A stretch of 64,000 nt of DNA from PVC group bacterium (lineage in GTDB: Bacteria; Verrucomicrobiota; Kiritimatiellia; CAIKKV01; CAITUY01), in assembly GCA_945870225.1 (NCBI GenBank), contig CAMBRF010000016.1, positions 1 through 64,000 on the forward strand, written 5' to 3'. The notes below the pieces were generated by a model, which made no database searches, had not been told where the DNA came from, and saw nothing but the letters and a program-made list of their open reading frames with translations. Shown piece after piece: positions 29,509-38,767 of this stretch (the stretch's first letter is position 1; each line of letters starts with the position of its first letter). The position numbers and the translations under genes are program-made.

Positions 29509-32010
29509 CTACTCGCTTACCACCGCGAACTGCACGAACTCCTGGATTCCGGGTTCTTGCTCCGGCAGCGGCAGCCATTTACTCCATCTGGCATCCGGCT
29601 TCGCCGTCGGGCCGGTTCGGTACCAGCGATTGCCGCGGGGCACATCAGCAGTGGCCAATCCGATGGCGGAATGATACCCGTTCCCCGTGTACCACATATA
29701 ATACCGGTCCCCAGCCCGTACGACACCGGGATAGGCCTTCATCTTGCTGTCCCATCCCGCGCCGCCGGGTTTTAAGACCGGATTATGGGGGCTGCGTGTC
29801 CAATGAATACCGTCCACCGATTCGGCGAAACCCACCGCATAGGTGTCGTTCTGTGGATAGGAGCAGTACCAGGCGCGATACAGCCGTCCGTCGCGAATGA
29901 CGCGGGCCACGGCGATGGCCTGTTTCTCCCAGTGATTGTCCGGGTCCACCGGCAGCACCGGATTAGCCGGATGCCGCATCCACTTCAGCCCATCCGTACT
30001 GGTGGCATAACCGACCTGTTTCAGCGCATTGCCCTTCTGATCCGTCCCCAGATACCACATGCGCCAGCCGGTCTCATCCTTTTCCACGGACGGGAACCCG
30101 ACCGCGCCGGATTCCCAGTTGTCCTGGGTCACGGTCAGGATCGGATTGCCCTCATACTTCGTCCAGGTTTTCCCGCCGTCATGACTGTCGGCGCAGGCCA
30201 GACTCCATACCCCGCCAAAGAAGGCGCCCTTTCGCTTGGCCGAGTAGTACATCCGCCAGTGCGTCTCGGTGATTTTCACCGGCTCCGGGCAGATCAGCCA
30301 GTCGTCATCATAGGTGCCGTCCGGACCGGGGGACAAAAGCGGCCCGATGGGGCCGTTTTTCAAGACGGCAGGTTTGGCCGGATCAACATCGAAGTAGAAA
30401 ATGCCACCCTTTTCGCCGGGCCGTCCGAAATACATGCGGATGGTGTTGTCATCCAATAGGATCGGACGGTTATTCATACCCAAATTTAGAACGGGGTTGT
30501 CGGGATGCCGTTGCCAGTGAACAGGCGTCAGGGTGAATTTTTCCGCCACAATTTCCGGCCACCGGTAGGGGAATGTCTTCCAGTTGTAGGAGGGGCTGAC
30601 CGTATCCCGTTTGCTGTCCGGGGTTGCGACCGGTGCTTGCAGTGTCAGACGGGTCAGCGCCGGACCGTAACTTGCCGACTGGGACCGCAGCACGGCTTTG
30701 GCCTGCACATAACGTTGCCCCGTGACGGCTTGTCCACGGGTGACCGCGCTCCATCCACTCCAGCTTTTATCCGGTTTCGGGGTGGGGCCGCTGCGCAGGC
30801 TCACGGCCACCGTCGATTCCACAACACCCGTCGCGAATCCCACCGTCCCGAAGCCGTTGCCGCAGAACCACAACCGCCACTGGCCATCCACGACATCCAC
30901 TTCCGGATACTCCACCATGTCGTCATCCCAGGCCGGTTTCGCGGAAGCGTCGAGTGCCAGAGGCAACGGTGAACGCTCCCAGTGGGTGCCGTCGAGGCTT
31001 TCGGCATAGCGGATGCGATACTCGGGTTTGGCATGCGAATACCACATCTGGAAAACACCGTTCTCATAACGGACATAATTGCGCGACGTCACATTGCGTC
31101 CCGGGCCGGTTGTGAAATCATCCGATAAAACAGGATTCCCCGGATGCTTGACCCAGTCCACCCCGTTTGAAGAGGTGGCGAGACAAAGATGAATGCTCTG
31201 CCGACCGGGGATGATCACCATGGCCGTGTACCACATGTACCAAAGATCGCCCACCCGGATCACCATCGGGACACAGGCGCCGCCGCCATCGGGCGACTTG
31301 GCGTCCCCGCGCTCCACCAGGGGGCCCTCCATGACGCGTTTCCAGGTCACGCCGGAATCATGGGACTCCGCTAGCCCCATAGCCCAGGTCGTGCCCTCTC
31401 CTTTGAACCCCCACCCGGTGTAATACATCCGCCAGTGCGTATCCGTAACCTTCACCACGCGCGGCTGATTGATGAAGTTTCCTTCCCAGTTATCGGTGCG
31501 CGCCCTCAGTACCGGACTGACCGGGTTTTCCGTCCACTTGAGCGGGTCGGCAAGGCTTGCCTCAGCGAACCCCACACCGGTCCCCGCACGGCCGCAGTGG
31601 TACATCTTATAGGTCAGGTTATCCGGATTGCGCACGATGGACACACCGTTACACCAGTTGTCCCAGCCGCCGGTTTGCTTCGGGCCGAAGATGGGATTGC
31701 CCGAAAATTTTTCCCAGCGCTGCGGGGTTGTCCATTGGGCAATCCAGTCCGGGGTGACGTTCCCGGCCTGCCCCATGTCCCTAACGGGCGACGTATAGGT
31801 TCCCTCCGCGCCGGTGGCGGACAGCGCGGCCAGACGAACCCGCCCGCGATCATCAATCACCACTCCTTCGTGACGGCCGGTTTTTAACTCCAGAACCTCG
31901 CCTGCCGCTTTCATCATGATGTCTCCTGTGTCTGCCTGAAGCGCGCCGGCCCACAGGCAGGTCACCAAAGTTAGTATTCCCGCTGTTGTTAGCTTTGTGT
32001 CCATGCTCAT
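29509..32010 (-). CDS. Secreted tandem beta-propeller (GH43-like) protein
   Basis: An 833-residue exported protein with a signal peptide (1-27, ending LQA). It contains two similar halves of about 390 residues. Each is a chain of GH43-like blades (HWRMYYTGWG, WYMWYTAMV; HWRMYYSAKR, GWRMWYLGTD) closing with a KM/DM..YP..V...(W/Y)...GNG(F/Y) motif (near 375-395 and 755-780) and then a PTxKPD...W linker (near 410 and 803). The same closing motif occurs in the protein at 25494. Start 32010 is chosen because GGAGG lies 7 bases upstream. It sits between the kinase fusion (85-base gap) and the DUF6259-type gene. Substrate unassigned; polysaccharide is likely. Confidence 0.7.
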   Translation of the reverse strand: MSMDTKLTTAGILTLVTCLWAGALQADTGDIMMKAAGEVLELKTGRHEGVVIDDRGRVRLAALSATGAEGTYTSPVRDMGQAGNVTPDWIAQWTTPQRWEKFSGNPIFGPKQTGGWDNWCNGVSIVRNPDNLTYKMYHCGRAGTGVGFAEASLADPLKWTENPVSPVLRARTDNWEGNFINQPRVVKVTDTHWRMYYTGWGFKGEGTTWAMGLAESHDSGVTWKRVMEGPLVERGDAKSPDGGGACVPMVIRVGDLWYMWYTAMVIIPGRQSIHLCLATSSNGVDWVKHPGNPVLSDDFTTGPGRNVTSRNYVRYENGVFQMWYSHAKPEYRIRYAESLDGTHWERSPLPLALDASAKPAWDDDMVEYPEVDVVDGQWRLWFCGNGFGTVGFATGVVESTVAVSLRSGPTPKPDKSWSGWSAVTRGQAVTGQRYVQAKAVLRSQSASYGPALTRLTLQAPVATPDSKRDTVSPSYNWKTFPYRWPEIVAEKFTLTPVHWQRHPDNPVLNLGMNNRPILLDDNTIRMYFGRPGEKGGIFYFDVDPAKPAVLKNGPIGPLLSPGPDGTYDDDWLICPEPVKITETHWRMYYSAKRKGAFFGGVWSLACADSHDGGKTWTKYEGNPILTVTQDNWESGAVGFPSVEKDETGWRMWYLGTDQKGNALKQVGYATSTDGLKWMRHPANPVLPVDPDNHWEKQAIAVARVIRDGRLYRAWYCSYPQNDTYAVGFAESVDGIHWTRSPHNPVLKPGGAGWDSKMKAYPGVVRAGDRYYMWYTGNGYHSAIGLATADVPRGNRWYRTGPTAKPDARWSKWLPLPEQEPGIQEFVQFAVVSE

Positions 32011-32095
32011 TGCTGACCCTCCCAAAACCGGATCACATTTTTTCAATTAGGGCGATTCTGGCCAGAAAGGTTGTGATCGAACTCGCGACCTTGTC

Positions 32096-34018
32096 TCAGG
32101 CGTTGCGGAAGTCGATCATGGTTTGCCGGTAGGCTTCGGGCAATCCGACGTCAAAGCGGCGGCCTTTGACGACCACGCCGACAAAACCCTCGTCCTTCCT
32201 GATTTCATCGAGGCAGGAGGTCAATTGGAACTCGCCCCGTTCGCGGATGTTGTGCCGGATATGTTCCCCAAGCCGCTCGAAGATTTGCGGTGTGAGGATG
32301 TAGATGCCGAAAACGGTCAGCACCGTGTCAGGCTCCAGTCCTTCAACCTGGAGGTTGGTTCGCGCATAATCCATGTCGGGCTTTTCGGCAAACTCCGAAA
32401 TGTTGAGAATGCTCCGGTTGTTCTGCCAGACCCCGGCGACGCAGCCGAAATGGCGCGACTCGGTGATGGGTGTGACTTGCAAGCCCACCACGCTTTGCCC
32501 CGTCTTCTCATAGACGTCCAGCAGTTGCCCCACGCAGGAACGGTCCGTCTCGGAAGCATACAGGTGATCGCCGAGCATCAGCAGGAAAGGCTCATTCTTG
32601 ACCCAGTCGCGGGTGCAATACACGGCGTGCCCGAAGCCCTCCTGAACATCCTGGGTCAACAAACTGACCCGCCGGCCAATATCCAGAAGGTAGTTGCTGT
32701 ACTCCTGATTTTCCTTCGAGAGTTTATTGAAGTTCTCGATGGCCGGCGGGGAATTGAAGAAATCCTCAAACATGCCGAGATCATGCGTCTGGGTGATGAT
32801 CCCCACTTCCTCGATTCCGGCCTGAACGGCCTCCTCGACGATGGCGAGGATGACGGGTTTCATGCGGCCATCACGACCCATGATGGGAAACAGTTCCTTT
32901 TTGAGCGCTTTGGTGGCAGGAAAGAGCCGTGTGCCGAACCCGGCCGCAGGGATGACCGCCTTGCGCACACGGCGGCCCGCTTGGATGACCAGGCTGAGGC
33001 AGGTCATGCCGAGTTCCTTTTGGATGATCTCAACGACTTTTGCCTGGGTTTCCTCGTCCTTCATGATGAACTGGGCGGTGCCGTCACCCTGTGATCCCAC
33101 GCCTTTCCCTCCCAGGATATGGGGCTGGAGCGGGCCGTAGTTCAACACTTTGTGCAGGACCGGGGCGGTCAACTGGGAAGGGCAGGCCGGCCCGCAGTAC
33201 TCATCGAATTTCGACTGGGCTTCGCGCATGAGCAGGCCTACGCGCCGGGCATCGCCCGCCTTCAGCGCCTCGACGGCCTCTGCCGTGAGCCCGGCGCTGA
33301 TCGGTCCGAGGTATTGCTGAACGCCGCGCTGGACCTCGTTTTCGGCGAAGGGATAGCAGTGATTCAGGTGGTTTAGAATCTCCTTGGTGTCCTTGCCGGC
33401 ATGCAGATCCACGATGACGAAGTGGAGGTTTCTGGGAATGGTCAGCTCGGCGACGTCGATCCGGTCCCCGTCAAAGGTCATCAGGATCGGCCTGTTCCCA
33501 TAGGCGCAGCCTTGATCCATGCGGCCGCATCGCGATGGGGTGGTGATCTCGCCGAGATAGGCGAACTCCATTTCGCCGCGGACCGTCATCTTGAGGTCAT
33601 ACAGGCGATTAAAGGCGCGGGCCACCATCACACAAACCGCGGCGCTGGAGGAGAGCCCCTTCCGGATGGGCAGATCGGTGAGGTAGTTGTTGATTTCCAG
33701 CCCCCGCACGCGGTAGTGCGTGAGCACTTGGTAGGCGACGCCGGCGGCATAGCTGAAGAACCCGCCTTTCTGCGCTTCGGCCAGCAGGGCCTCGCGGTCC
33801 ATCGGGACCTCGAATGGCCCGAACGGGGTACCGTCGCTGAGAGTGGTCCTGACCACGAGTTTGGAGGGATGGGGGTTAACCTCGGCGTGCAGGCCCTGGT
33901 TGGTTCCCGTGATGATGGTGAAGCCTTTTTCGAGTTCACCGTTGATGCGCCGGTAGCTGCCAGCCCAGTCACTGTGTTCCCCAAATAGACAAATCCGTCC
34001 CGGTACGAAGAGTTTCAT
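32096..34018 (-). CDS. GHMP sugar kinase fused to GalU-type nucleotidyltransferase
   Basis: A 640-residue cytoplasmic fusion. Residues 1-345 are a GHMP kinase related to galactokinase: PGRICLFGEHSDW at 6-18, the ATP loop PIRKGLSSSAA at 117-127, catalytic-Asp region GRMDQG at 165-170 and motif 3 KGVGSQGDGTAQF at 305-317. Residues 353-640 are a sugar-1-phosphate uridylyltransferase of the GalU type, opening AVIPAAGFGTRLFPATK. Together they could convert a free sugar to the 1-phosphate and then a UDP-sugar, like the eukaryotic and Bacteroides fucose-salvage fusion FKP but with other domain types and order. Strong AGGAGG ribosome site. A GmhB-like phosphatase gene ends 58 bases upstream. Confidence 0.88.
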   Translation of the reverse strand: MKLFVPGRICLFGEHSDWAGSYRRINGELEKGFTIITGTNQGLHAEVNPHPSKLVVRTTLSDGTPFGPFEVPMDREALLAEAQKGGFFSYAAGVAYQVLTHYRVRGLEINNYLTDLPIRKGLSSSAAVCVMVARAFNRLYDLKMTVRGEMEFAYLGEITTPSRCGRMDQGCAYGNRPILMTFDGDRIDVAELTIPRNLHFVIVDLHAGKDTKEILNHLNHCYPFAENEVQRGVQQYLGPISAGLTAEAVEALKAGDARRVGLLMREAQSKFDEYCGPACPSQLTAPVLHKVLNYGPLQPHILGGKGVGSQGDGTAQFIMKDEETQAKVVEIIQKELGMTCLSLVIQAGRRVRKAVIPAAGFGTRLFPATKALKKELFPIMGRDGRMKPVILAIVEEAVQAGIEEVGIITQTHDLGMFEDFFNSPPAIENFNKLSKENQEYSNYLLDIGRRVSLLTQDVQEGFGHAVYCTRDWVKNEPFLLMLGDHLYASETDRSCVGQLLDVYEKTGQSVVGLQVTPITESRHFGCVAGVWQNNRSILNISEFAEKPDMDYARTNLQVEGLEPDTVLTVFGIYILTPQIFERLGEHIRHNIRERGEFQLTSCLDEIRKDEGFVGVVVKGRRFDVGLPEAYRQTMIDFRNA

Positions 34019-34076
34019 CGTTACCCCCTCCTGATGTGGCGTGCTTCCTCACGGGTGAGGGAACAGCACCTACACG

Positions 34077-34616
34077 TTAGCGGCCCTCAAGGATTTTGGC
34101 AATGGAGGATCGTAACGCGGCCATGTCGGCCACCTGTCGATCCGCCTGGTCCGAGGTCTCCGCCGCATTGACGAGAATGGTGTGGCATCCGGCGGCTTTT
34201 CCCGCCTCCACGTCTTTCAACGAGTCGCCGATCATCCACGAGTGGCTGAGATCGATGCCGTGCCGCCTGGCCGCCTCGAGGAGCATGCCAGGCTTCGGCT
34301 TGCGGCATTCGCACTGGTTGCGGTCATGCGGGCAATAAAACACGTCCAGCAGTTCAAGCCCGTACTGTTCCTTCAGGACGGTACGCAGGCGGTGGTGCAG
34401 GTCATCCACCGTGGCGGCCGTCATGATTCCCCGTGCGACGCCACGCTGGTTCGATACAATCACCGCCTCATAGCCTTTTTGGTGGATGAGGCGCAGGACC
34501 TCCACGAATTCGGGCAGTAGGTGAAAATCAGCCCACCGTTCGACATAACCGGGGCCGGGATGCCGGTTCACAATACCGTCGCGGTCGAAGAAGACGCACT
34601 TCAGGTTTGGCTTCAT
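34077..34616 (-). CDS. GmhB-like HAD phosphatase
   Basis: A 179-residue HAD-superfamily phosphatase of the IIIA type. Nucleophile motif FDRDG (Asp11, Asp13) starts the protein, motif II is VSNQRG near 55, motif III is KPKPGML and motif IV is IGDSLKDVEAG near 127. The zinc-binding set Cys95, His97, Cys102 and Cys104 (CPHDRNQCEC) is that of D,D-heptose 1,7-bisphosphate 7-phosphatase (GmhB), and histidinol phosphatase shares it. It is translationally coupled to the upstream gene (4-base overlap) and precedes the kinase fusion. Together they can form a phosphorylate, dephosphorylate and activate series. Confidence 0.85.
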   Translation of the reverse strand: MKPNLKCVFFDRDGIVNRHPGPGYVERWADFHLLPEFVEVLRLIHQKGYEAVIVSNQRGVARGIMTAATVDDLHHRLRTVLKEQYGLELLDVFYCPHDRNQCECRKPKPGMLLEAARRHGIDLSHSWMIGDSLKDVEAGKAAGCHTILVNAAETSDQADRQVADMAALRSSIAKILEGR

Positions 34617-35980
34617 AACGATCCCTTCACTTCAAAAGTCTTTTCCGTGAATATCTGCGCGCGCACCGATCCCACCGCGTAGGCCACGGCGCGCAGGGTA
34701 TGGGGGCCGGGTTTCAAACCAGCTGGATCCAACCGGACCGTGGGCGTCTTCCCCAGGGGCTGCAGCGTCTTGCCGTCCAGTAGAAACAGGAACCGCTGAA
34801 AGGTTTCGCCCTGCCGGGCCTCGACCGCCGCTTCCACCGTCACCGCCTCCTGCAAGGTTTCCGTCTCCAGGCCGCGCAGCCTCAAGGTCGAGGCGGGGGC
34901 CCACGGGGAGGTGAGGGGATCGCCCAGCAGCAGGATTTGCAGCGGACAGCGGAGGGCCTGGTAAAAACTTTCCAGGGTGGTGCAGCCTGCGGCCCAGTGG
35001 ACGTAGAACCGCGCATGCGTAAACTTGTTCCAATAGGCGTAGGGTTCCGTAACGGTTCCTGCGGAGGCGCTGGCCCCGGCCCGGATCCATTCCGTGATCT
35101 TGGTCTGATCGGATGGGTCGAACACGGCTCCGAAACTGGTCAGGTGTTCGGCCATGGCGCCCGGGCGGAAGGTTCGGGTTGAACTCATCACCACAACGGA
35201 GGCCCCCAGCATGGCCCCGAGAATATCCGGAGCGGACTCGGGCAAGGCGTTGGTGAGGACAGCGGTGACTCCCTGTGCCCGGAGTTCCTGAACGGCGGGT
35301 GCGAACTCCCATTCACGGCAACGCGAGCGGACGTCGGTGTTGGTGACAAAGTAGACGGTTCCCGCCGGGCGCGTGCCGTCAGCCTGTCTGCCCCTTTGCA
35401 GGCAGGCCAGAACCTCGTCCCGGGTATTGCCGTTCGGGCCGATGTACCCGAGCATCATGCTGGGGATGGGCATGTTCTTCCCGAACCAGGCGCGCGGGAT
35501 GTCCAGCGACTGGGCGGGGAATCCCGCGATCCGCGCGGTCTCGGGGCCGGCGAATAGAGGGGAAGCGTAGAGGCCCTTGGCCACGGCGTCGCGTCCGGGG
35601 AACTGATTGCGCAGGAAGGTGAGGCCTTGAATGGAAACGGGGGGATCCTTCCTGATGCGAAGCGGTATATCGACGGAGTAGGCCCAGGCTAGAATATGAT
35701 CGTCCAGTCCGCGCTCCCTCACGGCCGCCTGGGCCGGGGTCCAGATTTTTTCAGTAAACGTCTCGGGAGATATCTCCAGTTCCAGGGTTGCTGGCAGGTC
35801 CAGGGCGACGATGTTGACCTCCGGCACCTGGCGCCGTGTGGCATAGTCACGGGCAATAGCCATGGAATTGGTGGAATTGCGATTGGCCAGAACCAGCAGC
35901 TCATGGGGCCCCAAGGCCAGGCTGGTTTGGGTCATCCATCCCAGAATACAGACTGTCAGGAAACGACGCATGGCGGTCAT
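34613..35980 (-). CDS. TIGR03790-family exported protein
   Basis: A 455-residue protein with a signal-like hydrophobic start (MTAMRRFLTVCILGW, then a Gln-Thr-Ser-Leu-Ala region) followed by the opening HELLVLANRNSTNSMAIARDYATRR and VNIVALDLP that mark the TIGR03790 family, whose function is unknown. The middle region has IPSMMLGYIGPNGNTRDEVL and later a repeated pattern of hydrophobic strands; the C-terminus is a small beta domain. No start has a ribosome site; ATG 35980 is given, 35971 is equally possible. It overlaps the GmhB-like gene by four bases, so it belongs with the sugar-activation genes. Role unknown. Confidence 0.7.
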   Translation of the reverse strand: MTAMRRFLTVCILGWMTQTSLALGPHELLVLANRNSTNSMAIARDYATRRQVPEVNIVALDLPATLELEISPETFTEKIWTPAQAAVRERGLDDHILAWAYSVDIPLRIRKDPPVSIQGLTFLRNQFPGRDAVAKGLYASPLFAGPETARIAGFPAQSLDIPRAWFGKNMPIPSMMLGYIGPNGNTRDEVLACLQRGRQADGTRPAGTVYFVTNTDVRSRCREWEFAPAVQELRAQGVTAVLTNALPESAPDILGAMLGASVVVMSSTRTFRPGAMAEHLTSFGAVFDPSDQTKITEWIRAGASASAGTVTEPYAYWNKFTHARFYVHWAAGCTTLESFYQALRCPLQILLLGDPLTSPWAPASTLRLRGLETETLQEAVTVEAAVEARQGETFQRFLFLLDGKTLQPLGKTPTVRLDPAGLKPGPHTLRAVAYAVGSVRAQIFTEKTFEVKGSL

Positions 35981-36101
35981 TCTAGGGATCAGCGCCAGGT
36001 TCTTCAATTCGAATAGCGGAAAAAGCGACGCGACAGAATGGGTTCATGCCGCTAGTATCCACAGAACATCAGCCCATGATAAGCCACTGGAGTGAAACCG
36101 C

Positions 36102-38744
36102 ATGAAGCCCACAGACCTGACTTGTGAATACCTGACCAATCCAATCGGTCTTGATGTCAGGCGGCCCCGTGTGAGCTGGGTGCTGGAGAGCGACCGGCGG
36201 GGATGGCGGCAGGGCGCCTGCCAGATCGTCGCCGCGAGCCGGCCGGAACGGCTGCAGGATCGGCCGGACGTGTGGGATAGCGGCCGGATGGAAACCAGCC
36301 AGTCCGTGCATGTGGAGTATGGCGGGCCCGCCTTGAAATCGCGGCAACGGGTGTGGTGGGCGGTCCGGGTTTGGGACGAGCAGGGCGTGGTCAGCGATTT
36401 CAGCCTGCCCGCCTTCTGGGAAATGGGCCTGCTGAAGGAGTCCGATTGGCGCGCGCAGTGGATTCTGGGGCATGAGGCACCGAGGCCGGAAGGACAGACG
36501 GCGGGCCCCGGTCCGTTATTGCGCCGGAGCTTCCGGCTGGCCCGGAACGTGCGCCAGGCCCGTGTCTATCTTTCCGGCCTGGGCTACCATGAACTGCGGA
36601 TCAACGGGCACCGAGTGGGGGACCATGTGCTCGATCCGCTGGTGACCCAATACGATCAGCGGGTTCTCTATGTGACGCACGATGTCACGGCTTTCCTGAA
36701 AACGGGGGAAAATGTCATCGGCGTGCGTTTGGGAAACGGATGGTACAACGCCCACACTCGTGAAGTGTGGAATTTTGAACACGCGCCCTGGCGACACCTG
36801 CCCAAACTACTGCTGCAATTGGAAGCGGAGGATGAAAACGGGCGGCGGACCGTGGTGGTCAGTGATCCCGACTGGAAAACGACCAGCGGGCCGGTGCTGT
36901 TCGATGGTTTGCGCAATGGGGAGACCTATGATGCCCGCGCGGAAAGGACCGGATGGGACGGCGCGGGGTATGATGCGCAGGACTGGGCGGCGGCGGCGGT
37001 AACCCCGTCACCGGGCGGACGACTCGTCGCCCAGACGCTGCCGATCAAGGTGATGCGGACCCTGACCCCCGTGGGGATCACCGAGCCCAAGACGGGCGTA
37101 TTCGTGGTGGACATGGGTCAAAATATGACCGGATGGGCGCAACTGCGCGTGAGCGGTCCGGCGGGGACGCGCGTCACCCTGCGTTATGCCGAAAAATTAT
37201 TGGACGATGGCGACATTGACCAGAGCAACATCAACCATTTGATCAAGTCCGGCGAGTGCCAGACAGACGCCTATATTCTCAAGGGGGAAGGGGAGGAGAG
37301 CTGGGAGCCTTCGTTTACCTACCACGGCTTCCAGTGGATACAGGTTACCGGGTTTCCCGGGACGCCCACGCTCGACAGTTTGCGTGGACAGGTGGTGCAT
37401 TCCGCGTTTGAGGAGGCGGGCGAGTTTGCCTGCAGCAACGAGCTGCTGAACCGTGTACAGGCTTGCACCCGGTGGTCCTACATCGGCAATTTTATCGGCA
37501 TTCCCACCGACTGTCCCCACCGGGAGAAGAATGGCTGGACGGGCGATGCCCTGCTGGCCACGGAGACCGGTCTGTTCAACTACCGTGCGGCACCGGCCTA
37601 CCTGAAGTGGTTGAACGATATGGCCGATGCGCAACGTCCGAGCGGACAGCTTCCCGGCGTTGTGCCGTCGGCCGGGTGGGGCTATAACTGGGGCAGCGGG
37701 CCGGCCTGGGACAGCGCTTTCACCCTCATCCCCTGGTACCTCTACCTCTATACCGGTGATCGACGAGGGGTGGTGGAGCATTACAGCGGGATGAAGCGCT
37801 ACGTGGACTTCCTGGCCACGATGGCCACGGATGACATTGTTTCCTTCGGGTTGGGGGACTGGTGTCCGCCCGTCGGCGGAGTCGACGGGCACAAGACGCC
37901 AGCGGCGCTTACCTCTACGGCCTATTACTATGTCAACTGCCGGATGCTGGCGCGGTTGGGTGAATTATTGGGCAAAGGGGCGGAGGCCCGGCGTTACCAT
38001 CGGCAGGCGGTTCGCATCGCCCGGGCCTTTAACAAGCGCTTCTATGATCCGGCCACCGGTGTCTATGCCGGGAACGGGCAGACCTCCATGGCCTGTGCGC
38101 TCTATCAGGGGTTGGCGGAAAAGCCGGAACAGGGCAAGGTGTTGAACGCTTTGCTGGCGGCGATTGAGGCAAACCAGGGCCGGTTGGACTATGGGATTCT
38201 GGGTGCGAAATATGTGCCGAACGCCCTGACGGACGCCGGCCGGACCGATGTGGCCTTCAGGATGGCCACCCAGACGGAGTTCCCCGGTTACGGCCACTGG
38301 ATCGAGCGTGGCGCCACCACGCTTTGGGAGTCCTGGGACGGAACGAGTTCGCGGAATCATGTCATGTTCGGCGATATCAGCGCGTGGATGTTCAAGGCGT
38401 TGGCGGGGATCAATCCCGATCCGGACAAACCCGGTTTCCGGCACATCATCATTCGTCCCTCTCTGGTTTCCGGCCTGTCATGGGTTCGGGCGGCGCATCA
38501 CGCGATGCAGGGCTGGATCCGGGTTGAATGGAAAACGGAAAAGGACCGGTTTGTGTTGGAGGTCGTTATCCCGGCCAACACGACGGCCACTGTGCATTTG
38601 CCGGCGTCTGACGCCGGACAGGTCCGGGAGGGCGGGCGTACGCTGGCGGAAACCGGAGGCGTTGTCGGGGTGGGAATCGAGGCGGGGCATCCGCTGGTCC
38701 ATATCGGTTCGGGGCGTTACCGGTTTGAGGGCGTTCTCGGATAA
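36102..38744 (+). CDS. Alpha-L-rhamnosidase (GH78)
   Basis: An 880-residue glycoside hydrolase family 78 enzyme that removes terminal alpha-L-rhamnose. It has the N-terminal beta domains typical of the bacterial type (opening DLTCEYLTNPIGLDVRRPR), a second beta domain near 120-330, then an (alpha/alpha)6 barrel with TDCPHREKNGWTGDA near 467-481 (acid catalyst) and WESWDGT near 740-746 (catalytic Glu), and a C-terminal beta domain. There is no signal peptide, so it probably acts in the cytoplasm on imported oligosaccharides. GGAG lies 10 bases before the ATG. It diverges from the TIGR03790 gene. Confidence 0.92.
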   Translation: MKPTDLTCEYLTNPIGLDVRRPRVSWVLESDRRGWRQGACQIVAASRPERLQDRPDVWDSGRMETSQSVHVEYGGPALKSRQRVWWAVRVWDEQGVVSDFSLPAFWEMGLLKESDWRAQWILGHEAPRPEGQTAGPGPLLRRSFRLARNVRQARVYLSGLGYHELRINGHRVGDHVLDPLVTQYDQRVLYVTHDVTAFLKTGENVIGVRLGNGWYNAHTREVWNFEHAPWRHLPKLLLQLEAEDENGRRTVVVSDPDWKTTSGPVLFDGLRNGETYDARAERTGWDGAGYDAQDWAAAAVTPSPGGRLVAQTLPIKVMRTLTPVGITEPKTGVFVVDMGQNMTGWAQLRVSGPAGTRVTLRYAEKLLDDGDIDQSNINHLIKSGECQTDAYILKGEGEESWEPSFTYHGFQWIQVTGFPGTPTLDSLRGQVVHSAFEEAGEFACSNELLNRVQACTRWSYIGNFIGIPTDCPHREKNGWTGDALLATETGLFNYRAAPAYLKWLNDMADAQRPSGQLPGVVPSAGWGYNWGSGPAWDSAFTLIPWYLYLYTGDRRGVVEHYSGMKRYVDFLATMATDDIVSFGLGDWCPPVGGVDGHKTPAALTSTAYYYVNCRMLARLGELLGKGAEARRYHRQAVRIARAFNKRFYDPATGVYAGNGQTSMACALYQGLAEKPEQGKVLNALLAAIEANQGRLDYGILGAKYVPNALTDAGRTDVAFRMATQTEFPGYGHWIERGATTLWESWDGTSSRNHVMFGDISAWMFKALAGINPDPDKPGFRHIIIRPSLVSGLSWVRAAHHAMQGWIRVEWKTEKDRFVLEVVIPANTTATVHLPASDAGQVREGGRTLAETGGVVGVGIEAGHPLVHIGSGRYRFEGVLG

Positions 38745-38767
38745 TCAACGGCGGGCAACCAGCGGCA

